DNA from: Ascidia mentula
Lineage: Eukaryota; Chordata; Ascidiacea; Phlebobranchia; Ascidiidae
Assembly: GCA_947561715.1 (NCBI GenBank)
Contig: OX387199.1
Span: forward strand, 2,733,001-2,797,000
Length of the DNA stretch: 64,000 bases
Direction: 5' to 3'
Below the pieces are notes generated by a model, which was not told where the DNA came from, did no database searches, and saw nothing but the letters and a program-made list of their open reading frames with translations. A program made the position numbers and the translations under genes. Positions 13,701 through 22,117 of this stretch are shown here, in pieces; the stretch's first letter is position 1, and each line of letters begins with the position of its first letter.

Positions 13701-16020
13701 CATGATGCGTGCTGCATTTGGTATGAACCTGTGGTAGAAATTTATCATACCCGCGAATTCCTGAAGCCCCTTGATGATTGTGGGACGATGAAATTGCTGG
13801 ATTGCTTTCACTTAGTGAGGCAGCGGACACGCACCATGCATATTGACTCTGTGACCGAGAAAACCAATTTCGTCGACGCCAAACTGACATTTGACTACGT
13901 TGATGACTAGACCATGCTCTGCCAACCGTGTAAAAGGTCGTTTTGAATGGTTGTAGTGATCAGCAGGTGTTTTGGCTTGCTACTAATATGCCATCTAGGT
14001 ACACACATACAAAATCAAGAGACTGGCAAACTGTGTCCATTAAACGTTGAAATGTTTGGGCGGAATTTTTAAACCCAAATGGCATGCGCAGAAATTCAAA
14101 AACACCGAAAGGTATAATTACCGCCGTTTTGGCAACATCCGCGGGGGTAACTGAAACTTTGTAGATCGCGAGGCAGACGAAACTGCGTGTTCAGAACCTA
14201 TATGAGTGTAATTAGAAAACAAATGCGCCTTCATATTTGCTACGGTTTAAACCCACAAAAGCCGAAAAGACGTGATCGAAAGCCGAACACCCCTGCTCCC
14301 CCGTACTCTACATAAGTGCTTGGGAGTTTACCAGGTTTCGATACACTGCGAGGAAAAAATATCTGCTTTTAACGTTCAGCGTGAATTCATGTGCATTTAT
14401 TCAATAAACATCCGTTTGAACTTATTATTTTTGTATCCACAACTGTCGTTTCTCCTAAATTCACCTGTATCCGCTAAATGTTGCGACAACGCTGTACCCG
14501 CGGTTGGCCACGTCGCGTTTGTGTTCCTTTTGCGTTGTTGGTCGGGCGCGGCCAGTCTCGCCAATGTATACGCTGTCGCAATCGGCACAGGGTATGCGAT
14601 CACACCTCCAGCATCGAACGCATCTCCTGTACGATCTGTGGAATGCGAAACCAAAGCACGCGGTCTGACAGGCGGGCGTTCAAACACCTGGAGGCCTTGC
14701 AAAATATATAACAACACAACCACGCCCTTCGCCACCTTTAGGCGAGGAATCTTGGTTTCGCCACAGAAACGAACGAGGGTGGCCATTCGCTATAAGCGCA
14801 CTCTGCACATTACCAACCTCCTGTTTTTGAGCCTCTTCCTCTGAAACTAAGGTTTCCGCTCTTGTGTACAGTGCACGCACTACAGCACCCTTGTGGGCGA
14901 TGGGGTTCGCGAATCGAAACGACAGATACCTGTCGGAATGAGTCAGTTACCAGTATACGCTTGTGCCTAAAGGCCCCCGGGTTTCGCTTTAAATGGAAAT
15001 ATCGAAAGTAATATCACCCCGACGATACTTGTTTCAATGGAATTCAGGTGTCCAAGCAGAGATTCTACGTCCACTCGACTCCATATTTAAGCACTATCTT
15101 CCAAAGTAAAAGCAAGAAAACTATGGTGCACATGCCAAAACACATTTAATGTTTCATTAAGATAACGAAATTATACAAACTTTCGTTTTTGTAAAGCTTT
15201 TAATGAGGCATTTCGTAAAAGTTTATGTGGAAGCAATTAGGCAATCATGTTCAGTGAGCTGCAAACATTGGTGCACACGAAATGGAATAATCTATGTCTG
15301 ACTAGTTGGCCCATAGCTGCACTGATGAGGCCTGATAGGTCGATGATTTTAATATTTTACCAGCAATTATATTTGTTCTAAAGATTTAATGTCACATTTG
15401 TCTAAACTAATTTCCTAATTCAAGCTTTTATTTCCAGATAAGAACGTTGAAACTTGGAATGAATAACATACGTGGTGATGCGGAAGAAACCTTACTAAAG
15501 TGTGTTCATAATATAAAAGATAAACTCATAGTCTTTATTCAAAACATGGATGAAGACTTCGAAGGGAGATTTCAGAACCTGCCAAACCCTGTAAGTATGA
15601 AAACTATTTGTTCCACGTACAAACTGTCATTGCTATTTGATACTAACACGATAATAATATGTCTACCTCATGGGTTGTCTTGTATTAAGGCTTTTGTCAT
15701 ATGCAAGCCTCCGGTTGCCACCACTGGGTTAACATAAAGAAAGTCTGCAACACCCAATACCTACCATGTATTTTCAGTTTATGTGGCTTAAGATTTAAAA
15801 TAAAATCACACAAACAAACTCGACTGAATAGAAGTATTTTATTATGTTTGAGTGTTGCGTTTATGGAAATAAGTACACGTCACAAAATATTTCCTTCATG
15901 AAATAATTTTTAATCACAACAAAACTTTCATCAACACTACTGTTATTATAGTTAAACGATGCATGAAATAACCAATCCGTTGTATTGTAGAAGCCAAAGT
16001 TAAGTGTTCGTGATTGGTAA
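1..16020 (+). CDS. NLR-A: NACHT-LRR receptor gene, 5' end outside window
   Basis: Predicted cytoplasmic NACHT-LRR (NLR) protein, by family a nucleotide-switch innate sensor; its ligand cannot be read from sequence. Exons by GT-AG sites and conserved frame: 1-1732 (NACHT), 1805-1975, 2276-2437, 2497-2652, 2918-2971, 3226-3381, 4081-4242, 4684-4845, 4993-5160, 5275-5328, 5473-5628, 6357-6518, 6677-6838, 6979-7146, 7529-7582, 7907-8062, 8730-8891, 9825-9986, 10296-10451, 10721-10774, 10995-11150, 11811-11972, 15438-15590 and a short terminal exon 15991-16020. Every junction is phase 0, so single exons or blocks can be skipped without a frameshift. No exon checked here has an internal stop. Ends may be off by one or two bases. 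The N-terminal effector part lies left of the window; the paralogue NLR-B suggests it would be Gln/Pro-rich. Confidence 0.85.
1805..2437 (+). CDS. NLR-A linker exon and first LRR exon
   Basis: Exon 1805-1975 (57 codons, NFLISHKV...) is a helical linker conserved in NLR-B at 29,200-29,364. Exon 2276-2437 (54 codons, LRSLVLRG...) is a ribonuclease-inhibitor-type LRR exon with the pattern LxSLxLxG...DESANAIA. Both are phase 0 at each end. The intron between them holds nothing I recognise. Confidence 0.78.
2497..4845 (+). CDS. NLR-A LRR module 1 (exons A-B-C-D-D)
   Basis: Five exons of 156, 54, 156, 162 and 162 nt: 2497-2652 (MDSLDIIG...), 2918-2971 (GSMESEILV...), 3226-3381 (VDSIPNQLTV...), 4081-4242 (ITSFTLNG...) and 4684-4845 (LTSLTLDN...). 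Together they encode ribonuclease-inhibitor-type LRRs whose strands run across exon joints, for example TLELTI at the end of C. The C-to-D intron (3382-4080) is nearly duplicated in module 2 (5629-6356), so intron and exons were copied together. The D-D intron carries the palindrome at 4361-4537. Confidence 0.8.
4361..4537. repeat. Palindromic MITE-like element, about 177 bp
   Basis: Two arms of about 80 bp, starting GAATGGTGATGAATAATCC and ending with its near-complement, are separated by a short loop at about 4442-4458. The inner arms (TTTCACCTGACTTGCAGGC) are perfect complements, so the insertion is young or conserved. It lies in the D-D intron of NLR-A module 1. No target duplication is obvious and no protein is encoded. 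Confidence 0.7.
4993..6838 (+). CDS. NLR-A LRR module 2 (A-B-C-D-D)
   Basis: Second copy of the five-exon module: 4993-5160 (METLDISGNQ..., 168 nt, four codons longer than in module 1), 5275-5328, 5473-5628, 6357-6518 and 6677-6838. Its A exon is almost the same as that of module 3, so modules 2 and 3 are the younger pair for that exon. All junctions are phase 0. The C exon has EACALSCVTHLFPPTLEL, the signature shared by every C exon in both genes. Confidence 0.8.
6979..9986 (+). CDS. NLR-A LRR module 3 (A-B-C-D-D)
   Basis: Third module: 6979-7146, 7529-7582, 7907-8062, 8730-8891 and 9825-9986. The B exon is the most diverged (SLEYPGTLVEIYF...). The two D exons belong to a subtype with DESASAIASCIQWIE and are near-copies of each other together with 3' intron sequence, so they arose by a local duplication of about 1.1 kb. 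Introns hold a decayed palindrome (7372-7480) and hAT-like terminal repeats just after the D exons. Confidence 0.78.
7372..7480. repeat. Decayed copy of GCTGCAGACAGATGG palindrome family
   Basis: Inverted arms (ttatgtgaGCTGCAGACAGATGGCCACTG and complement) enclose a paired 'acctattaggt' segment. This is a diverged relative of the 174-bp element at 30,819-30,992. It lies in the A-B intron of NLR-A module 3. Related half-copies occur near 15,253-15,345 and 34,831-34,920. Confidence 0.6.
8906..9430. repeat. hAT-like terminal repeats (CAGTGGTTTCCAAACTTTTTAGGG)
   Basis: The string cagtggtttccaaactttt plus 'agggtcacgacacac' occurs at about 8910 and 9383 here, and also near 10,005, 11,989 and 32,315. 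A start of CAGTGGTTYCCAAA is typical of hAT-superfamily termini. Four of the five copies sit about 15-20 bp after an LRR D exon, so they were copied with the exon; the 9383 copy is separate. No transposase is seen. Confidence 0.5.
10296..11972 (+). CDS. NLR-A LRR module 4 (A-B-C-D)
   Basis: Fourth module: 10296-10451, 10721-10774, 10995-11150 and 11811-11972. Its A, B and C exons resemble module 1 and NLR-B more than modules 2 and 3. It has one D exon only. The 5' splice site of the C exon is gtttgt where the other C exons use gtatg. The intron at 11,151-11,810 contains A-rich sequence and a dispersed repeat also seen near 8,390 and 31,710. Confidence 0.78.
12985..14190 (-). mobile_element. 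Ty3/gypsy-type LTR retrotransposon pol fossil
   Basis: On the minus strand, reverse transcriptase similarity lies at about 13,890-14,150 and RNase H-type similarity at about 13,180-13,610 (LTTDASQTSVGAVLQQ, VADALSRA). The order is that of Ty3/gypsy pol. It is partial and broken in several places. No LTRs, gag or integrase core are recognised. The NLR-B counterpart intron lacks it, so it either arrived after the duplication or was lost there. Confidence 0.8.
14461..14606 (-). mobile_element. Penelope-like element tail (GIY-YIG-type motif)
   Basis: A short minus-strand frame reads IPCADCDSVYIGETGR followed by a basic EHKRDV segment. This is the signature found in the C-terminal GIY-YIG-like region of Penelope-type retroelements and some related reverse transcriptase proteins. 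Only about 48 codons are recognisable. The adjoining block (14,660-14,950) recurs at 34,220-34,510 without this motif. It is a relic, and the family assignment rests on this one motif. Confidence 0.5.
15438..16020 (+). CDS. NLR-A last LRR exon and terminal exon
   Basis: Exon 15438-15590 (51 codons, IRTLKLGMNN...) is a last LRR unit, matched by NLR-B 35,011-35,163. The next acceptor, ttgtattgtag, opens a terminal exon 15991-16020 with nine codons (KPKLSVRDW) and TAA. NLR-B has the same acceptor and a shorter tail (KPKLTFL, stop). The LRR exon is well supported by conservation between copies. The terminal exon is inferred from phase and the shared acceptor only. Confidence 0.6.
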
Positions 16021-18680
16021 AAGATACATCTCTAACTCCTACTCTCCACTTCAATCCATCCCTTATATTTGGGTTTAACAAATGCAAGTAAATATGATTG
16101 ATCGATTGGAATTATTTTGTGGAGATCAACTCCCTCCTAAACCGGTAAGAAGTTTTCTTAATGACCTATCATCGATAAAACATGAAATTTGAATATTTCC
16201 ACTTCGCTTGTTGGTTGTGAACCATCGGCTTTAAAGCCCCTTAAAGTCTCTTGTCCCACCTACTGGCGTATTTCCTGCAAACGTTACACCACAAGGTGGT
16301 GCATCAGAGTTAGTCTCGTTTGTATGTTTAGGAAACCATTGTTTGGTTAAGGGCCACGTCCGACGAGCTATTTCAACAATCTCAACTGACTTATGGAACC
16401 AAACGCGTTTGAACATTTTCCTTTAAATGTTAGTTTTACCGTAGTTTTATGATGCACTTGCGACATTTTTTATAGTCGGTTGTTCCTTCAGTACAACTTG
16501 GTACCACAAACAATAAGACGTAAGATATGGGTGCTTGCAAATTTACATTTATTGAAAGTTATGTACGGCATTTGGCGTTTGTATAAATAAAGTACAAAAC
16601 AAAATTTTCCAGCGCAGTTACTTGAATTGTGACCGTTGACAATTTCCCGCAACTCTGTATCAAGGTTAGTGCGGAAATAACGATTATCGTTTCGTGTCAG
16701 TAAAGTTGGAAACGAAACTTTTAATGATCGAACTTCACAAAATACCACATAAATATTATGAATCCTTGCTGTTATCTTTTTAACGGTGACTTTTTAAATA
16801 CTGGAAAGAAAGCCTGAGATTTACAACCAGGCGACAAAACTCATTCAAAATTCATTCTGACCATTCCATAGTAAAGATCGGTGTTCCTCGTCGATATCTT
16901 GCTAAGATAGAAATGCCCTGAGCTCTGTTAAACGACAAGTAACAATGTATTACTTCAGGCTGTGTGCTGCCGGAATCAACAGGGATTTCTGTCACTTCTC
17001 ACCAATAAACCTTTCTACTTCATGTCACGAAGACGAAACATTCCCAAATGCTTCGTAAATATTCTTCACATTTTTCTGTGCTTTATCCAACTTCTGTGTG
17101 TTATTTGTATTTACAATGTACGTATTAATACCGTTTGTCTCCATAACTCTCATTTTTACTTCTTTACCAAACATATAAATGCGTCTCTATGTATCTGGTT
17201 TCGTTGAAATTGTCGCGAAGTTTTACTGTTTGTGTTGCTTACAATCAAGGACGTCTTTGATACACGAATATTTTTGTCTCCTGCTCTGAGTTTCGTCTTT
17301 ACTTCTCTCTTGTGTAAATCCGTCAACAGAGGTTTATCGTACAAAGTTATCCGCCTTCCTAACAATTTTGAACCACAGATTTTGTGACAATACTTTTACT
17401 TCCGCAATAAACATTACTTTCAACATTTACGTGCGACTTATATTAATTTTTGACTGATTACAATCGAGTATTTCCACATTACATTGTTTTCTGATACATT
17501 ATATCGTGTATTCTGGCAACCCTTTGTTGGTTTTTGAACGAAGATTTTTTTATGTTCCTAACTAAAATGTTTGATGACGAGAACAACCGATCTTCAACCA
17601 ACTACTGTTCGGTTTTATCGGCGCACGTTTTTTTTCAAACAAATCTGTGTCTATCTATGGGTTTGATGAAGTTATAACGGGTGGAAGTGGAAGGTTTATG
17701 TTGTAAATATTTGAACATTGAATGTTGGTTTTTGTGCAATCGTTATTGTGAATCATTGCTGCTCGATGTCGCCACCCAGCGCTTAACCGATGCTGTCAAT
17801 TGCTTATGGGGGAATCCCCGACATATGTTGTACTTCTTGTTTTGTTTCAATACAAAGTGCTTCGGTTGGGAAGTGATATTTATAAAGGCATCTGTTAAGT
17901 TGTATTGAAAGGTGGGTTACATTGTGCAAGCTAGCACCGGGATACGACCGACATTCATTAGGTTTGTTTTTCAATGTTTAAGTGTTGATTTGCCCGATGT
18001 CACCCAATACATTTTTCTTTTAATTCTTTTTACCACAGCGATATTCGAAACCAGGTTATCCTGGCTTTCTGCTTGATAAGCTTGACTGACGTAACCCAGC
18101 ATTATTTTTACCCAGTGTATTGCTTAGCACGACATCTAGTGTACGTTTGTGGAAAGATATTTTGCCGCTAAATGTCGCTTTATCGACTGCTACTGAAACA
18201 AAACTGATCTGTGAGTTTCAAATAGTTTCGATGTTGAATATTTCTGTTTAAATTTCGTCACCAATTCGAGTTTTCGTTGCAAATAAGCTTCAAGATTTCC
18301 TTGCTATGCTGGTTTAATGCGTTTTGTTGAGGAATAATGTTTGGTTCCACATGATAGAAATGCATTATCTGGGGACAATTCATGTAAACATAGTACATAT
18401 TAGTTGGAAACACATGTTTCTTATTACTCCAAGTATAAAAATCTGTGACATGAAGCGACTCGTCCAGATGCGGACAACTTGGACAACTCACATCGCTCGT
18501 GCTTTGATTGGAACGGGTTTTTGGAAAATTAGTTTGGAGAAAAATTGTGCACGAAAACATTGTTTAGCAATTGATTTGGTTGATGACATCACAAAATACT
18601 GCATTGTTCAACTCCCTCCTAAGCCGGAAAGAAGTTTTCCTTATAAAATAACAGCACATAAAATTAAAGAAAATCGAATG
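16021..18680. other. NLR-A 3' flank, duplicated after NLR-B
   Basis: No gene is recognised apart from the candidate exon at 16,082-16,144. The sequence from 16,021 to about 17,910 aligns by eye with about 35,570-37,170. The copy after NLR-B lacks roughly 290 bp corresponding to 17,290-17,583. At about 18,606 a third, weaker copy of the 'caactccctcctaa' motif occurs. The open frames here are short and show no family signal. Confidence 0.6.
16082..16144 (+). CDS. Candidate first coding exon of NLR-B
   Basis: A 21-codon ATG frame starts MQVNMIDRLELF, ends LPPKP and is followed by a strong donor gtaag. It recurs after NLR-B at 35,629-35,691 with the same ATG, length and donor, and one visible coding difference (Phe to Leu). 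It ends in phase 0, as required for joining the NLR-B exon at 24,708. Lying just after the end of the previous NLR, it would suit a first exon. The link across about 8.5 kb is inference. Confidence 0.35.
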
Positions 18681-20350
18681 ATTTGAAAAGTCTTGGACAA
18701 GACCACCTCATGAACGGGGTCTGACATCTTCCATAATGAAGGAAGTTTTAGGTATAGCGATTGGGAGAAGGATTGTGTCAATTTTGTAGAGATGTTTTTT
18801 ATTGCGAGTTTTCCCTATTGTGTGGGTAAGGGTGGTGTTTAAAATAACAATAAATAAATGGTTCTCTGGGGTATTGTCAAAAAGAAACTTGGGTAAAACC
18901 AAATAGATGGGTTGATTAAAATAATATTGGTTGCTGGGTAAGAGTGCGTTTAAAACATAACTAAAGTGCGGAGTGTTTGGATTTTGGGGAGGGGAAAAAA
19001 TAAGTGCTCGAATGTTTCATAACTTTAAGAACAGAGGGTTCATCACGAATTGTTGTCTAAAAGAAAGGGTGCAAAAGAAGGGGTAGTAATTGAAACGTAT
19101 GCCGGTAACTGAAGGTTTTAAAAAATTGGGTGAAAAACGAAAGTGAACTAAGGGCAATCAGTAAAATGAGAAGTTTCAGGTGTAGGTTTTGGTAAACGTA
19201 AATATTAGGGTTTTAAGTTAGAAGAAAGTAATTCAGATTCCATGGGGGATAGATTTTTAACTAACGAAAGAAGGTGTTGATAGAAGGGGGGAGGTGTAAA
19301 TTATTCTTATTCTTAGGTTCCAAAGTTTTGAGAGGGGGAGTCCGATATTATTTTGAACAAAAAAAAGAGCGGGGATTGTGGGTGTGTCTGGTAATCTGCG
19401 CTTGTAATAATTTTTGACAGTAAAGAGATAAAATAGGTCAGCATAGAGGGGTAGGTTAGCGAAGCGGTAACCTCATAGGCGTCGATTTTTTAACGTTTTG
19501 TAAAATATTAAGGGTGACATTTCCAGGTTTTAGAAACACGCAAAAAACATTTCGTCAGTCGTAACGCCCTAAACGTAGGCAAACGACGCAAATTCCGTTT
19601 CGTGTCACTTTGTTTTTACACCGAATCATGTTGTTGTAGCATTATGTTTTAAATACTTTAATTATCGACACACTTTTGTTTCACTGGGTCTATTGCAGTA
19701 ATTATGAAATAACAAACAAATATATTACGCAACAGTGCCAATTCTTACCATTATGCCACAACAACTGCTGCGCTGCGTAACAATCCACGAAACACTTGTG
19801 TTTGTCATGATTTTTAGGGTGTTAATACAGGTCGTTTGAAACTAGCTTAACGCATAGTATAATGTATGTGGTTTTTCAGACAAAATTTTTTAATTTAAAC
19901 AGAATCCAGGGGTGACAATGCATTCGTTGTCACCCCTGTTTGTTTGTGAGGGGTGACATGTCACCCCAGTCACCCCTAAATCGACGCCTATGGGTAACCT
20001 CCATGGTTGAACGACGCCTCCAGGGTTTTGGCGGGTAGGATGGGATTTTGGTGGCCTGCAACAAAACATGCCACAATGCCTTAGACCGCTTCTCGCTGTC
20101 GCTAAGGGAGAGGGTACGTTTTACCTAAATAAAATATTTGGGTTAGGAGTACAGTTTTGGTTAGGATGCTTTTCGAATTGTAGGTGAGAGTTGGCTACAA
20201 ATACGGCCTTTGGAAATCTTTGTATTTGTCGGTAAGTTAGGTGTGTTGAGTGTACTTTGTAGCGTGAAACTGGTAATAGATTAAAAACTTCTTTATAGTT
20301 GTAGTCGCAAGGTGTGTTGAAAAAATTAAAGGTGGGTGTGAAACTTAACA
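18680..20350. other. Strand-biased (G-rich on +) non-coding region
   Basis: Between about 18,690 and 20,340 the + strand is strikingly poor in C and rich in G and purine runs. The minus strand reads as C-rich with several medium frames of no recognisable family (for example 18,708-18,902 and 20,121-20,351). A hAT-like MITE is inserted at 19,474-19,992. It may be a decayed repeat or LINE tail; I do not recognise it. Confidence 0.4.
19466..20000. mobile_element. hAT-like MITE, 519 bp, with 8-bp TSD
   Basis: The terminal inverted repeat CATAGGCGTCGATTT starts at 19,474 and its complement ends at 19,992. Both sides are flanked by the direct repeat ggtaacct (19,466-19,473 and 19,993-20,000). An 8-bp target duplication is typical of hAT elements. 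Inside, near 19,907-19,970, is a strong hairpin of AGGGGTGACA arms. No coding capacity is seen. Confidence 0.75.
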
Positions 20351-21840
20351 CTTGTAGTGAAATTTTGAGTTACTCTCGTGCTTTCCGCCGCCTTCGGAAT
20401 CTTCTTCGATCGACGGAGGAAAATTGCCTACACATGTCTCTGTCCTATATGTCCCTTGTCCTCTCTCTTGTCCGTATGTTCCTATGTTTTTGCGCAAAAG
20501 ATATGCGACTTTTGTAGAAAATGCATTCAGTGCTATTTTTTTTGAATGGTTTTAGAGCTAATATATCTCTATTGTACCAAGATTCAATTTGCATCTGCTT
20601 CCTAAATGGCCTTGTGCTGATCCTGTTTGTGGCAAACACTTCTTAAAATGATGTAATTACATGAAACAATGGTTTTGCTTGGTGTTTGTGTAACGACCAA
20701 ACGTCATGCACTCAATTTCAAAACTAATGAAGCGATGATACCAACACCGATACGACTTTATGCTTCCTTCTTGTACATACAAGTTTTTTGTCTCGATTTT
20801 GGATTTGAAAATGCACAGAGCGGATTTATTTATCCCTTGTTGACTTGTGGAGGCCCAAGCTTCCGCTGGTGTGTTTTTACAACCGTTACTCACAGTCTGT
20901 TTGTGAGAAGATAATACCAGAATTCAACATTGGAAATAAACTTTTTAGGACATCTTATAATAACAATTGTATTTTTCCCAGTCATGACAATGTTTACAAT
21001 TTCGCAAAACTACTAATTTATTGCATTGACGAGTTGCGACCTGTACTTGCAAAAAACATATGCATTTGATTTAGAAGATGGAACTTGATAAACTCACATG
21101 ATTTTCGTGATTTGTTTGCTGATTTGTTTTTATTAAATGATTGATTTTACAATCTGTATGATAGTTATATCACATAGCATCATCCGTTGTCATACTTGTG
21201 GTAATTTTAGTTGCTTTATAAAAACGTATGCAAGAAAACCAGACAGGATCTCTTAACTTGGGTGGGATTTCAGTGAACCCAATTCCTTAAATTACTGTGT
21301 AAAAAGACATGCGATTTGATAAGTATCATCATTTGCTGCACAAGGCTAGAGTCAGACTTTTTTAATGTTGTGCTCTTCGTGAGAAGGACCGAGCAACTCT
21401 TACAAAAACATTACACCGGTTGATGCTGCAGTACCACTTGTTTCGCGGTCGGCTTGCTGCTGTGCTGAAGCTAAAGTCTGCTTGTGTGTTCTTCTTGTAG
21501 TCTACTAAATTTAATACTCCGTGAACAGACTTATTTATTTAATTGAAAGACACGTTTGCAATGTCAGGCGACCAAAGGTTTAATTTGTTCCAAGCGCGTA
21601 TAATGCGAGTTTAGCACATGACTGAATTGCAGCAAATTTACTATAAAAAAAACGTGCGACCGTAACAGCGCGATGGGTAGAATAAAAACAGGCAGAGAGA
21701 GAGCGATGACCACGAGGGCGTTTTATAACAAAGTGTCTGAAAAAACGTGGTTTGTCCAGCAGAGTATATCAGTAGCTTGTTTAAGCTCTGCAGGAACTCC
21801 GCCTGTATCCTTTTCGTCTGGTGGTCCAGTGTTGAGTTTC
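20350..21840. other. Intergenic DNA, nothing recognised
   Basis: Short unrelated open frames only, with no splice-consistent coding block, RNA gene or clear repeat. It lies between NLR-A and NLR-B and may be part of a long first intron of NLR-B if the exon at 16,082 is real. Confidence 0.5.
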
Positions 21841-22117
21841 AGGCAACATGGAAAATACTACTACCGCGGGTCACAAAGTTTTTCCCAAACTTGATCCACG
21901 CATAATTCTGTGTAAAACAGAAATCTGTGCGAATTTTATTGATTAGGCGTGAACAGGGACACCGCCTGTTATTTTTGATTAAAAATTTGAGTTGAAATAC
22001 TACAAGAAATCGTAGCGTTAATATTTGCACATATTTCTATGTTACATAGGCTTATATGTGGATCAAGTTTGGAAAAAAACTTTGTGACCTGGTGTAAAAG
22101 TATCTTCCAGGCAACAT
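21841..22117. mobile_element. Mutator-like MITE copy 1 with 9-bp TSD
   Basis: The element at 21,850-22,108 (259 bp) starts GGAAAATACTACTAC and ends with an imperfect complement, followed inward by 'gggtcacaaagtttttcc' and its complement. It is flanked by perfect 9-bp direct repeats aggcaacat. A 9-bp target duplication points to the Mutator (MULE) superfamily. It is non-coding. Relatives lie at 38,034-38,291 and 38,590-38,845. Confidence 0.78.

Larger units (their letters stand above)
11973..15437. other. Long NLR-A intron of dispersed repeats
   Basis: No host coding sequence is recognised here. It holds a dispersed repeat with 'gagtgggatccagtaggtccg' at about 12,820-12,950 (relatives near 9,100-9,240, 33,470-33,600 and 33,790-33,860), an LTR-retrotransposon fossil (12,985-14,190), a Penelope-like tail (about 14,461-14,606) and a block 14,660-15,437 that is duplicated at about 34,220-35,010 in NLR-B. 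Confidence 0.7.

Noticed and set aside
14272-14844. 190-codon frame on the + strand
   Set aside because: It overlaps the minus-strand Penelope-like motif and a duplicated repeat block; no family signal.
18258-18686. Overlapping 100- and 120-codon frames on both strands
   Set aside because: No recognisable domain, no splice-consistent extension, not conserved after NLR-B.
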